DNA from: Chaetoderma sp. LZ-2023a
Lineage: Eukaryota; Mollusca; Caudofoveata; Chaetodermatida; Chaetodermatidae
Assembly: GCA_034401795.1 (NCBI GenBank)
Contig: CM067373.1
Span: forward strand, 38,427,669-38,491,668
DNA: 64,000 nucleotides
Direction: 5' to 3'
A model generated the notes under the pieces. It was not told the origin of the DNA and ran no database searches. It saw only the letters and a program-made list of their open reading frames with translations. Made by a program: the position numbers and the translations under genes. Positions 10,617 through 20,284 of the stretch are shown in pieces; within the stretch, counting starts at the first letter, position 1; every line of letters starts with the position of its first letter.

Positions 10617-12426
10617 ACTGCTCGCGCAGCGCCCTCTGGTTATTCACCAGGGTGACCGTCTCCTGGAGGTGTCGACATCCCTCACCTCCAAAAAGACCAG
10701 GACCCGTCATAGGCGTACGCAGTAGCCTATTGTACAGGTCCTGAGACGGGCACAGATTGTCCAGGGCAAACGTGCGTCTTGCCCGGACACTCCTGGTCAC
10801 CGCCCGAGTCATACAGTCCAGCGCCAGGTTAATACCATCCTGGATGGCTCGCTGGACCGTGACCGGACTTGGCTGGCGCGATGCGGATGCCGTTACTACC
10901 CCCTGTAACAGCTGGGAGACGTGGGACAGAGCGGCAATCGAAGCCCTCCCACTCTCCTCCGCATCACGCAACGCGGTATTCGCCGAACGCAACGCGTTCG
11001 AGCACAAGACCCCCGTGTCAGAACGGGAGCCTGGCCGCGCATCCTCACCCAAAGCCGCACGGTCATCCACGCTGGGCTTGGGTACCACACCGTACCGCTG
11101 GTAATCCAGGGGCACGATGCGACAACGCCTGGCCACCTCGCGAGGGGCCTTCGCGAGATGTCCACTCGACTTAATGGACGACTCCGCCGCCTCGAACATG
11201 TCAACGACATGCTCCGCCAGCGGCAGAGAAGGCATAGCGTTAGCAGTCGGTTTCCCAGCTAACCACGGCCTGTGGTCACGCTGGCTAGCCGACTGCTCCA
11301 CGGGCAGATCAGGCCTAACGCTCACCAACCACTGGCAAGCGTCAGACCAATCCTCCTCCGTGGCTAACTGCGAGCGCTCTACAAGACGGGGGCCTTCGTC
11401 TTCCTCCTGAGCGCCAGCAGCAGAGCTTGACGGCGGGTACGCTGATACACCTGGCAAGCCAGGGAAAACATGCGGGCCTGACAGCACCGGCATGACAATA
11501 TCACTGGTTTGACCAGGAGCAGGCGCCGTGGCAGAGCGCGGGGCATATACCGCCCCACCACGGGCCCGGCCAGCACCAGCAACACCGTCGGCAAGCCGAG
11601 GTATGCGGTACCGCTGGCCATCAGCAGCGCCCTGGGCCACCACCTGAACCGCGGACTCTACTCCAGGGTGAGTAAAACCATGGAAGAAGCCGCCTGTATT
11701 CCCCGCGAGGGGTGCACAAACGTCTTCATCCATGTCCACGTCGTCAGACGGCGACCCTAGCAGGTAATCCTCATCACCCTGGTCAGAAAGATTAGACCCC
11801 GGGTCAGCAAAGAGAGCTAACCCGGGCTGACCAGGAACGGTGCCATAGGAGGTACTGGCCACCGCGGCGTGCGGATACCCCTGGACTGATAAGCAGCCCG
11901 CGGGTTCCAGCGACAACCGTCCACGGTCCACTATCGGCGCGGCAATAAGCCTGCTGCCAGGGTCGTGGAACGCCCCCTCTAATGGGGCCACCTCTGAATC
12001 GTCGAACAACGGAAGCGGTCTAAGGAAAACCGATCCAGAGGCGGGGATTACCTGCTCCGAAGCCGATGATGAGGACAGTAAAGGATTTGGTCCAGGAAGC
12101 ATGCCACGAAGCAACTCTGGAACCAAATCCTTTACTGTCCTCTTCATCTCTCCCAACATCTCGGTCCGGAAGGCCTCCATATCCACCGCGGACGAGACCT
12201 TCCCCTTACCCTTCCTACTTACAACCTCTCGTTTCCGCTTCTTCTTCTTCTCCTCCTCTACCACCTTGTCCGTCGCCTGTAAGCACAAGAATTCGGACAT
12301 TAACTCGCCCCCCCAGTGCTTACATATGTCACAATTAGCCAAGGGACCACAAGGGCTACATTGATAGCAAAGATGAGGCAAGAACCTAACATGCAGAAAT
12401 CGTCCACAGGACGCGCAACCCGGTCC
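10366..12426 (-). CDS. E2 ORF1 gag-like protein, main exon
   Basis: The exon has 686 codons from the proposed acceptor at 12427 to TGA at 10366-10368. Joined in phase to the 17-codon exon 13189-13239 it would give 703 residues. It has an N-terminal Cys-rich finger (CASC ... CYQCSPC ... CDIC), a Lys/Glu-rich stretch, a long Pro/Ser-rich middle, a conserved helical core around DWSDACQWLVSVRPDLP, and an Arg/Gly/Pro tail likely to bind RNA. The frame continues open beyond the TGA into ORF3. No ATG precedes the finger. Confidence 0.85.
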   Translation of the reverse strand, partial: GPGCASCGRFLHVRFLPHLCYQCSPCGPLANCDICKHWGGELMSEFLCLQATDKVVEEEKKKKRKREVVSRKGKGKVSSAVDMEAFRTEMLGEMKRTVKDLVPELLRGMLPGPNPLLSSSSASEQVIPASGSVFLRPLPLFDDSEVAPLEGAFHDPGSRLIAAPIVDRGRLSLEPAGCLSVQGYPHAAVASTSYGTVPGQPGLALFADPGSNLSDQGDEDYLLGSPSDDVDMDEDVCAPLAGNTGGFFHGFTHPGVESAVQVVAQGAADGQRYRIPRLADGVAGAGRARGGAVYAPRSATAPAPGQTSDIVMPVLSGPHVFPGLPGVSAYPPSSSAAGAQEEDEGPRLVERSQLATEEDWSDACQWLVSVRPDLPVEQSASQRDHRPWLAGKPTANAMPSLPLAEHVVDMFEAAESSIKSSGHLAKAPREVARRCRIVPLDYQRYGVVPKPSVDDRAALGEDARPGSRSDTGVLCSNALRSANTALRDAEESGRASIAALSHVSQLLQGVVTASASRQPSPVTVQRAIQDGINLALDCMTRAVTRSVRARRTFALDNLCPSQDLYNRLLRTPMTGPGLFGGEGCRHLQETVTLVNNQRALREQFEVLRRANVRAAAPAYRPLQARGGAGQVRGQPPSQRRPRPRAIRPAARGAQVPQAPSARQPPAHQGARGAGRGARGSGRGYRS

Positions 12427-13188
12427 CTGAAACAGGCAAAGGACGAGGAGTATGAGCAAACTAGTTAAGCTTAGACACTCAAACCAACTCAAAGAGAAGG
12501 AAAACGATCATAAAGATCAATATACATCAGAAACCAGCATTGCAAGCTTGAATTGCTGATAAATACATAGCCAGGCTGATTATGACGTCATTAATCCCGT
12601 GACAGGAAAAATTCGATCCCAACAAACATCCCAGTGCAAGGACGAATTGTATGCTGAATGGATACGTCGACTACACAACCATCAGATACACATAGATAAC
12701 TCTTTTCTGGCAAAAATGTTAATTATCTCCCTTTGTTTACTATAATTAACATCACCACATTATCAATAACTAGATACCTGACACCTTGTATAGACAAACC
12801 ATCCAACGTGACGAACCGGAGTACTCCACCACCTGCACGCCTCTTAACTCTCTCCACCTCATGGGGAAGGAATTGGATCAAGAGGGCAAAGTGAGAAGAC
12901 CTTTATACTAGGCCTCCAACTCACTGGACATAATTTGTCATTTGGTTAGATAACCTAACAGTGTTAGTAGGAAATGGAACCATGGTGGAGAGAAAACTAA
13001 CTCTCTGCTGCTGTGATGCCACCATCTAGCGTCATACAGACCTGTGGACATAAACAGAAAGAGAAATTAGCCTTAGGTAGCACCGAGTTGACATAAACCA
13101 ACTAACCAAGGCGCTTATCACGGTAAACGCGAGTCCCGGAAACACAATACACCGGGAAGAAAAACTCGCTAATTTTACTAGAAGTCAC

Positions 13189-13239
13189 CTGATTTAAAGG
13201 TCCTCGGTCCCCCTTTGGCGAAGTGATCCTTCCTGCCAT
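13189..13239 (-). CDS. E2 candidate gag exon 1 (17 codons)
   Basis: ATG at 13239 opens MAGRITSPKGDRGPLNQ and ends at CAG followed by GTGACT (donor). The intron 12427-13188 (762 nt) ends in a polypyrimidine tract plus TTTCAG. Both sides are phase 0. The same exon is found at the equivalent place in every copy. Confidence 0.72.
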
Positions 13240-13343
13240 CCAAATCAGTGACTATCACACCAAAATAACACCACCAAGTTATGTTAAAACAGTTTATAGA
13301 ACAAGGAAAAGCTTATGCAGAAAAAAAACATGTGTGATCTCTC

Positions 13344-13521
13344 TGCCAATAATCTAGCAAAGAGAAAGTGCTAGTCTGCGCATGCGCGGTGGTGGGGCTG
13401 GCATTCGCCAGACTACGCTCTGACTCCCTGCCCAGTATGGGCACCTAACTGTTTTAATCTGAGTGTTTATTGAGTGAAAGCCAATATTTAGCAATATCAA
13501 AAGTATTAGGGAGGTAAGTAT
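13344..13521. repeat. E2 right ITR (element 5' end)
   Basis: Inverted partner of 6521-6695. It has a few private changes, such as GCATTCGCC and CAGTATGGGC, absent from the left ITR, so it has mutated since insertion. It ends with GTGAAA at 13536. Confidence 0.93.
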
Positions 13522-13605
13522 ACTCTTGAAGTGAAACACGGTAAGCGCGAGTCCCGGAAACACATTACACCGGGGAAAAACTCGCTAGAATGTCATTGAA
13601 ATCAC

Positions 13606-13656
13606 CTGATAAAGAGATCCAGTCCCCTCCTCTGGTGAATTTGTCCTCTCAGACAT
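13606..13656 (-). CDS. E1 candidate gag exon 1 (17 codons)
   Basis: ATG at 13656 opens MSERTNSPEEGTGSLYQ and ends at CAG followed by GTGATT. Its acceptor is at 4611. The intron is now about 9 kb because both E2 and the non-LTR element landed inside it. Confidence 0.68.
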
Positions 13657-13747
13657 CTCTCTTCACTAGACTTGAACACAACAGACGTGAAATAGGCTTA
13701 AAACGCGTGGAAACTTGTAGATAACTGCAAGCACATGTGTTCTCTCT

Positions 13748-13925
13748 GCCAATAAATTAGCAAAGAGGAAGTAGTAGTCGGCGCATGCGCGGTGGTGGGG
13801 CTGGCATCCGCCGGACTACCTCTGACTACCTGCCCAGTAGGGGCACCTAACTGTTTTTAATCTGAGTGTTTTATTGAGTGAAAGCCAATATTTAGCAATA
13901 TCAAAAGTATTAGGGAGGTAAGTAT
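13748..13925. repeat. E1 right ITR
   Basis: Same ITR family, with the GTAGTCGG variant shared with E4 and E6. The partner ITR is outside the window. Confidence 0.92.
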
Positions 13926-13940
13926 ACTCTTGATGTGAAA

Positions 13941-14126
13941 TGAATATGCAAAAAAGTGTGGGTGCATCTACCAGGTCAACATATCAACATGGCTTGAATT
14001 AGTACACATATTCGAGGTACATGGGAAGGTAAGCTTGCACCACAGACGGGTTATGGAAACATGCTAAGGTAGTTAATATTTAATACTATGTGAAAATAAT
14101 AAATGTCATAATGCAATGGTAGTTAC
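13941..14126. other. Flank of E1; nothing recognised
   Basis: Unique AT-rich sequence with no coding signal on either strand. Confidence 0.5.
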
Positions 14127-14310
14127 CTGTTAATATATTGGTGGAGTGATTGCTCACTTGTGTTGAAGATAATCTAACAGATGCAACAGTGTTATTTCCG
14201 AGAGCACATGCTATCTGACTGCCAGTACCTATAACAACATGTATTTGATCTTTTCGTGATAACAGACCCCTTTCTGTATATTGCTTGCTAAATGTACGAA
14301 GCAACATTGT
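14127..14310 (-). CDS. Candidate host exon of unknown protein
   Basis: On the minus strand a pyrimidine-rich stretch and CAATCAAG precede 14310, and GTAACT follows 14127. The 184-nt interval is open (61 codons, enters in phase 0 and leaves with one extra base) and looks protein-like: TMLLRTFSKQYTERG ... LSRKDQIHVVIGTGSQIACA. I do not recognise the family. It enters in a phase that does not fit directly onto the exon at 26754-26828, so it is either a separate gene or an intermediate exon was missed. Confidence 0.5.
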
Positions 14311-15660
14311 CTTGATTGCCAAAAATAAAAGATAAACAATATCATCTACTTGCTGTTAGACTAGGTAAATGTAGCATTAGGTTAGCATCCCCTATCTCGA
14401 GACTAGATGTGAACAGAGGACAATGTGGAGCTACAGCTGCCACCTAGATATAAAACCATTCCAGCAACACTTTCACTCAAAAGCTAGCTCCCAAAACACC
14501 AACATCAGTTAGAAACAAATTATTCAAAGGTTTCGCCACGTCATCCCATATAGAAAATGTAATTATGATCTATCTATGCACATGGTGCAGCGATGCCAGT
14601 GGGATGGGTGGTGATTAGTGGTGGGTGGGTGTGGCTGGATATGCTCTTTCTTTCTTTCTCACATTTTCAGTGTGAGCCTTGGTCAATCCAGCATAACAGT
14701 TAATTTTCGATGCTTATATAGACCTTTATCATGGCATTCAGCACAGATATAACCATTTAGAATACACAATTGTTGAAATCAATGTTAAACACGTAACCAG
14801 ACACACACGCATGCATGAATGTGCACGCATGGTTACACATGTTGGAATCGATTTCAAACTTTGAAACTTAAATTCCCAGAATCCAAGTTTCAAGGTAAAT
14901 ATACAGGTAAGATATTGAATATGCTGACACTAATTTTAGAGGATGGTTGTTGCTAGACAAACTAAGGCAGCAACAGCCCTCAGTCAAATTAATTTCAAAG
15001 TATTCAAAGGAAAGGTTATTAAATTGTAAATTCATCAGACATACAATTCATACAATTGATAGGCTTTTTGATGTTCAATACAGAGTTCAATAGTGATGTA
15101 ATTGATTATGACATCAGATACTTGAGTGACAGATCGGACCCATCCAGTATATGTTAACGCCTATGCGTAGATGTTCCTACTGGCAAACACAAAATAATAG
15201 TTTGTGCCAAATCAACTCTTTCTGCAAATTTGACACATCAATAGAAACACCACACGGTAAATAAGGGAATAGTTTTTCATCAGTCGTCTTCACCTGTTAG
15301 TGTGCTGCATGTATAACATCTGGTAAAGGAGAAAATTCAACAAGACGAAACATAACTACACCCAAATCTCAAAGCTACACATGTCACCAGAGATGAAGAT
15401 GATGAGGATTCAATCGATGAAGAAAAGGGTCCCCTTGATGAAACACCTCCGATTGCTGCAAAGTAGCTCAAAACTACAAACCACTTCATGAATGAAGCCA
15501 AGGCAGATTTCACACATATACATGTATACGTGTCAGACACAAAGGGGACGACTAATGAACTTGAAGGTCCCTTACTTCGGGGTGAAAAGAAGTGGAGAAA
15601 GAGCATAATCTTTGGCTCTTTGCCCTCCAGCTCAACTGACATTGCATAACAGGAAACATT
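14311..15660. other. Intergenic or intronic sequence, no gene recognised
   Basis: AT-rich unique sequence with scattered short frames only. There is a TTTC run near 14648-14660 and no convincing splice-flanked frame. Confidence 0.45.
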
Positions 15661-15918
15661 GCATTTCAGTCCTTCTGGAGGCTGTCGATTTGAGGTGCTA
15701 AAGTTCTCATGAAGGCCGAGATGCTCCCATATGATTCTGCACTATACAAGCACAACTGTGACAGCTGGACAGAGGCCCTCTTGAGCAGATTCGATGTGTG
15801 TCATCGCAAGCACCTAAAAGCCATCACAAATAATCTCCCAGCTACAGAAAACAGTTACTCCACGAAAAAAGCTGAGCCGAATGTCTACTGGTCTTGCAAA
15901 CATAATACGTTAGTTTAG
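15661..15918 (+). pseudogene. Possible non-LTR retrotransposon C-terminal remnant
   Basis: A 69-codon frame from 15709 includes ALYKHNCDSWTEALLSRFDV and then HRKHLKAITNN. This resembles the LLYGxxxWT region that follows the RT domain in many non-LTR elements. It is degraded, with stops upstream. The similarity is judged from memory. Confidence 0.3.
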
Positions 15919-15938
15919 TCAAATATATTCTTCAATTA

Positions 15939-16343
15939 ACAAGAGGCCCAAGTTGTCTGTATCGCTCACCTGGAACATAGAAATTTCAACTAGAAAGACC
16001 ATTGCTTATGAGTAGAACCCTAAAGTTGTAGGAAGAAGTGCAACAAGAACAATGATGTTTCCTATGAAATGTGATTAAAATCAGTCCATTGGTTTGACAA
16101 GAGTTTTTGGTGGGGAAAAAAATCCACGAAGACCGCCAACTGGGAAACTGTTTATCCGACAGGTTTGAAAGTGGCATATTTGAAATTAGCAAACCAATCA
16201 AAATGTAGTGAGTTTTATCTTAACAAAACCAATTATAGCTTCAAAATCCATCAAATAAAAAGATCTTACATGGCAATCAAATACTCTACATTTTGATTGA
16301 TCCATGGCGGCCATGTATTTTTAGGTATCAACTTCCCTTAAAT
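15939..16343. repeat. Dispersed repeat, left flank of E3
   Basis: It begins with AAGAGGCCCAAG ... GTATCGCTCACC, which resembles a repeat core widespread in mollusc genomes, and continues with sequence that reappears right of E3 (for example GGCGGCCATG and CAACTTCCCTT at 23590-23625). E3 interrupts it. Confidence 0.6.
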
Positions 16344-16383
16344 TAAACGAAATCAAGGATTTCTTTTTTCACGAGAGAGTTGA

Positions 16384-16558
16384 TACTTACCTCCCTAATA
16401 CTTTTGATATTGCTAAATATTGGCTTTCACTCAATAAACACTCAGATTAAAACAGTTAGGTGCCCCTACTGGGCAGGGAGTCAGAGCGTAGTCTGGCGGA
16501 TGCCAGCCCCACCACCGCGCATGCGCAGACTAGCACTTCCTCTGACTAATTTATTGGC
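16384..16558. repeat. E3 left ITR
   Basis: Inverted partner of 23143-23320, with the same TAGTCTG subtype as E2 and E5. Confidence 0.93.
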
Positions 16559-16626
16559 TGATACACATGCAACTATAAAGAGCCTGAAGACCGAGCCTCT
16601 GTGGGGTGGAGAGGCCGGGTCCGTAT

Positions 16627-16728
16627 CTAGGGAGGTAAGTATCAACTCTCTCGTGAAAAAAGAAATCCTTGATTTCGTTTATTTCACATCAAGAGTATAC
16701 TTACCTCCCTAATACTTTTGATATTGCC
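16627..16728. repeat. E3 ICR
   Basis: It carries AATCCTTGATTTCG, the exact complement of the E3-specific left end CGAAATCAAGGATT (other copies have CTAGG), and CACATCAAG matching the E3 right end. Confidence 0.92.
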
Positions 16729-17258
16729 AGAATTCGACAGTGAATTCGGCGGGAGGGAGGCGAGGTCAAAAGACCAGCTCATCCCTATACGCTTTTCTGC
16801 GTTTAAGGCACTTAAACTTCTGAAACTGTATGAAAAAACAGTCAGGATTTGACTAACCATCGGATAACACCCCCGATGTATGAGAGATGACCGAATGTCA
16901 TATGCGCTCCCCCCCCTCCTTCCTGGGAGGAAGAGTCGAATGACCTCAATGTCCTATACGCTCTCTACGTACAAGTGCCATGTACTACAGGACAGAGACG
17001 AAAAAACTCAATTTTCGTATACTCTCAACAATGAACCACATAAATACACAAAACCATCATCATATAAATAACGGGTAACGTGACAAGACAATCAACAATG
17101 GACAACACATACACAAGACTGACCTTGTTGAAATGGCTGCTGACATCCTCTTCCCATTGGTGAAGATCGATGCAGTCCCAAATTAGTGGTTGTTTCCATA
17201 AATTAATTGTGAAATATATAAGCAATGAGGAAACCCCATCAAAAATATATATGCCTAG

Positions 17259-20156
17259 TTATTTTTTCAAAATCGACAAGTCGAGAGGATTAGAGGTGTC
17301 ACGGAGATAATGGTCTGTAAAACTTGACTCACAGTGCCACTGAGCCACCGACATAATATCATCCACAGGGACCCCATTAAATAGGGCAGTGGATGTCACT
17401 ACGCCGCGGACACTGTGAGCCTTGGCCACGTCAACCTGCTTCCCGGTGGCGGATTTATGGCAAAACTGAATGCATTCTACAATCCACCTGGAAATGGTGT
17501 CCTTAGAAGCCCTGCCATGGGGTTCAATATATGACAACCATAACGCTGACTGGTCGGTGCGCCACTCCCCCGTACGTTGTTTGTACCGGCGAAGCGCCCG
17601 GACAGGACACCATGCTTTAGAATTAGGATCATATCTAGTTAAAGCAGGCAAAATAATAGGTTGACCTGGATATTTCAACGACTGATTTTTAGCCAAGAAA
17701 TTAATCCTAGGTAGCAGCTTAAGGCCTTCCCCTGAAACCACAAAACGGTCATCCTCGGCTGATAAGGCATGAATCTCACTCCTACGCCTAGCCGAGGCCG
17801 CAGCAATTAAAAACACAGTCTTCAGTGTTAATAGTTTCATAGAAATGGAACTAAGTGGTTCAAACGGCTTATCACCTAGTACTTGAAGCACTAGTGATAA
17901 ACTCCAAGACGGAATCACCGGTGGATTCCTTGGTCTTAGATTGCCCATGCCTTTAATTAATACATTTAATGTATTCACTTCATCACTTCCCCTCTTAGCC
18001 AAGCAAGGAATAACAGACATTAAAGCTGACTTATAACCAGCAATAGAGTTAGGCTTGAGGCTATAGGCATCATAGAGGTGACAGAGGAAATCAGCTACTA
18101 CCTGAATAGATGCATCCATTGGATCAATACATCTTTTTGAGCACCATTCTGCAAATCTGTTGATTTTATAATTATATGCTCTGGAGGTTGACCCCCTCCT
18201 GGCTTTGGCCATAAACATGGCTGCTTGCTCAGAAAAGCCCTCCTTAATTCTAGATTCCTTGACAACATCCACGCAGTCAATCTGAACATTGACGGATTGT
18301 TGTGAAGGGCCTTGCCCTGGAAGATAATATCGTCCATCAGAGGCAGAGGAACCGGATTGCAGACCAGAAGGTCCAGCAGATCCGTATACCATGATCGGCT
18401 TGGCCAATCCGGGGCGATCAGAAGCACTTGGCATTCCTCTTGTCTGATTTTCTGAAGAATTTTTGGAATCAGGATTGCTGGAGGGAATGCGTATGCATAC
18501 ATTCTCCCCCAGCTGATAGCTAACGCATCTGTTGCGAAAGCGCTTGGATCCGGAATCGGAGAGACGTACGTCGTCATCTTCGCATTCTTCTTCGTTGCGA
18601 ACAAATCGATGTTGGGTTTCCCCCAATGGTCGAACAGACGATCCGCCACACATTGATTTAGTTGCCATTCCGTGGGTAAAACACTCATCCTTCGGCTCAA
18701 TGAGTCTGCTAGCAGGTTTAACCTTCCCGGAATATGAACTGCTTTCAAGGTAATCTGGTGATCCAGACACCAACAAAGCAGTCTCCATGTCATCATACAG
18801 AGACTGGGCGACTTCGTTCCGCCCTGGCGGTTTATGTAAGTCACAACTGTTGAGTTGTCTGAACGAATAAGAACAATCTTGCCCTGAACTTTCTGTAAGA
18901 AATGTTCCAGGCCCAGGACTACTGCTCTTAGCTCCAGTAGATTTATATGTTCCTTTGACTGTTCCAGATTCCAAAGCCCTGATATCGTGGACTCTTCCAG
19001 GCAAGCTCCCCAGCCCTCCATCGATGCATCTGTATACACAGTCACCTGAGGGTGGGGAGGGGTTAGCATAACCCCCACCAAGAGATTCTCTGTATTCAAC
19101 CACCATTGCAGGTGGTGAATCAGAGGCGCCAACACTGACACATTCGAGTCCAGCGAACCTGTACTCTGGGTCCATTGTGTCATGAGAAATAACTGGATCG
19201 GCCGCCTGCGTAAGGCGGCCTGAGGAATGACTGGTTCCAATGAAACCATCAACCCCAGCATTCTCAAGTAAACCCGTGCCAGGACATGACGACTGTCGCA
19301 CACTGACTGAATTAATGAGATGAGTTTCTGAACTCTCCCCTGAGTAGGATAAACATATCCTGTCTCTAGATCGAAGAACATCCCCAGGTAAACAAACTTC
19401 TGGGATGGAATCAGCTCTGATTTTGGGAAATTGATCATCCAGCCTAAGTCTGTGAGAGTTTTCAAAACAATCTCCAGACTGGCCGATAAACTTTCCCGGG
19501 TGTGCGCTTTCAACAGCCAGTCGTCTATGTACGTGTGGACTGCTATGCTTCTCCTGCGGAGGTATGCGGTGATCGCAAGAACCACACGGGTGAAAACCCG
19601 AGGAGCCGTGGAAATTCCGAAGGGTAGCACCCTGAATTCCCACTGTCTGCCCTGGAATGCAAATCTCAGGAAGCGACGGAAACTCCTGTGTATGGGGATG
19701 TGGAAATAAGCGTCCTTCAAATCTATCGACGCTGTCCACATTCCCCTCTCTAACCCAGCCAACACCGAGCGCACAGTCTCCATCTTGAAACTGGGCGTCT
19801 CTATGAACTTGTTCAATGGCTTGAGGTTGAGAATTGGTCTCCACCCTCCGGTGTTCTTTGTTACTAAGAACAGGGTTGAATAGAAGCCCGGACACCTCTG
19901 TGCCGGCTGAATAGCTCCTTTTTGTATGAGGGAATTTATTTCCTCCTCGATACACAACCTTTGATCTGGATCTCTCGGATTTGGAGTCCAGATCGGCACT
20001 AGAGACAGTCGCGATGGCGGGCCTGTCATCCAATCGGGATGATACCCGACTGAAAGCCATCGCAAGACTAAACGGTCCTGAGTTAACCGTTCCCACTCTT
20101 GCATGTGGTCGGCTAGCCGGCCTCCCACCGGTCCACCTAGGGATAGAGGTGGACAT
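17259..20156 (-). CDS. E3 ORF3, tyrosine recombinase, 965 codons intact
   Basis: It opens at ATG 20156. Residues 1-634 run antiphase to ORF2. The recombinase occupies roughly 635-965 with a conserved RRRSE arginine patch (~790), HSVR (~914-917), WH (~940) and Tyr (~950), the R-H-R-H-Y set of the YR superfamily. It would catalyse integration of a circular DNA intermediate without target duplication. The 3' part also encodes a helical core-binding region (residues ~650-720). Confidence 0.9.
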   Translation of the reverse strand: MSTSIPRWTGGRPASRPHARVGTVNSGPFSLAMAFSRVSSRLDDRPAIATVSSADLDSKSERSRSKVVYRGGNKFPHTKRSYSAGTEVSGLLFNPVLSNKEHRRVETNSQPQAIEQVHRDAQFQDGDCALGVGWVREGNVDSVDRFEGRLFPHPHTQEFPSLPEICIPGQTVGIQGATLRNFHGSSGFHPCGSCDHRIPPQEKHSSPHVHRRLAVESAHPGKFIGQSGDCFENSHRLRLDDQFPKIRADSIPEVCLPGDVLRSRDRICLSYSGESSETHLINSVSVRQSSCPGTGLLENAGVDGFIGTSHSSGRLTQAADPVISHDTMDPEYRFAGLECVSVGASDSPPAMVVEYRESLGGGYANPSPPSGDCVYRCIDGGLGSLPGRVHDIRALESGTVKGTYKSTGAKSSSPGPGTFLTESSGQDCSYSFRQLNSCDLHKPPGRNEVAQSLYDDMETALLVSGSPDYLESSSYSGKVKPASRLIEPKDECFTHGMATKSMCGGSSVRPLGETQHRFVRNEEECEDDDVRLSDSGSKRFRNRCVSYQLGENVCIRIPSSNPDSKNSSENQTRGMPSASDRPGLAKPIMVYGSAGPSGLQSGSSASDGRYYLPGQGPSQQSVNVQIDCVDVVKESRIKEGFSEQAAMFMAKARRGSTSRAYNYKINRFAEWCSKRCIDPMDASIQVVADFLCHLYDAYSLKPNSIAGYKSALMSVIPCLAKRGSDEVNTLNVLIKGMGNLRPRNPPVIPSWSLSLVLQVLGDKPFEPLSSISMKLLTLKTVFLIAAASARRRSEIHALSAEDDRFVVSGEGLKLLPRINFLAKNQSLKYPGQPIILPALTRYDPNSKAWCPVRALRRYKQRTGEWRTDQSALWLSYIEPHGRASKDTISRWIVECIQFCHKSATGKQVDVAKAHSVRGVVTSTALFNGVPVDDIMSVAQWHCESSFTDHYLRDTSNPLDLSILKK

Positions 20157-20284
20157 AAGGAGTGCAAGAGCGGCACTGTCTCCTCTGCCAGAAACACCGG
20201 CGCGGTTCTCACCGCGGTAACCGTCCCATCAGGAACGATTACCCCGCCCAGATCCTCGCGCGCCACGACCAGCACCGCGCGCAC
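18098..20284 (-). CDS. E3 ORF2: RT/RNase H/methyltransferase-like, 728 codons
   Basis: The catalytic frame is complete, with YIDD and the RNase H motifs. The upstream portion that overlaps gag in E2 and E5 is separated here by an extra C in a C-run near 20336. That shifts 20229-20555 out of frame, so the usable ORF begins near 20284. Confidence 0.92.
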   Translation of the reverse strand: MRAVLVVAREDLGGVIVPDGTVTAVRTAPVFLAEETVPLLHSLCPPLSLGGPVGGRLADHMQEWERLTQDRLVLRWLSVGYHPDWMTGPPSRLSLVPIWTPNPRDPDQRLCIEEEINSLIQKGAIQPAQRCPGFYSTLFLVTKNTGGWRPILNLKPLNKFIETPSFKMETVRSVLAGLERGMWTASIDLKDAYFHIPIHRSFRRFLRFAFQGRQWEFRVLPFGISTAPRVFTRVVLAITAYLRRRSIAVHTYIDDWLLKAHTRESLSASLEIVLKTLTDLGWMINFPKSELIPSQKFVYLGMFFDLETGYVYPTQGRVQKLISLIQSVCDSRHVLARVYLRMLGLMVSLEPVIPQAALRRRPIQLFLMTQWTQSTGSLDSNVSVLAPLIHHLQWWLNTENLLVGVMLTPPHPQVTVYTDASMEGWGACLEESTISGLWNLEQSKEHINLLELRAVVLGLEHFLQKVQGKIVLIRSDNSTVVTYINRQGGTKSPSLCMMTWRLLCWCLDHQITLKAVHIPGRLNLLADSLSRRMSVLPTEWQLNQCVADRLFDHWGKPNIDLFATKKNAKMTTYVSPIPDPSAFATDALAISWGRMYAYAFPPAILIPKILQKIRQEECQVLLIAPDWPSRSWYTDLLDLLVCNPVPLPLMDDIIFQGKALHNNPSMFRLTAWMLSRNLELRRAFLSKQPCLWPKPGGGQPPEHIIIKSTDLQNGAQKDVLIQWMHLFR

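Larger units (their letters stand above)
6481..13536 (-). mobile_element. DIRS-like retrotransposon E2, complete, nested in E1
   Basis: The 7056-bp element is bounded by TAAACG on the left and GTGAAA on the right and is inserted without target duplication in the gag intron of E1. It has ITRs, an ICR, gag exon 1, gag exon 2, ORF2 and ORF3. The only obvious coding lesion is a 1-nt deletion in the recombinase. Its 3' noncoding region and 5' half are nearly identical to E5, so the two share a recent source copy. Confidence 0.95.
13537..13940 (-). mobile_element. DIRS-like element E1, 5' end (continuation after E2 insertion)
   Basis: The sequence resumes with the bases that follow GGCGCTAAT in the undisturbed E4 copy and runs through the E1 gag exon 1 and right ITR to GTGAAA at 13940. 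Confidence 0.93.
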
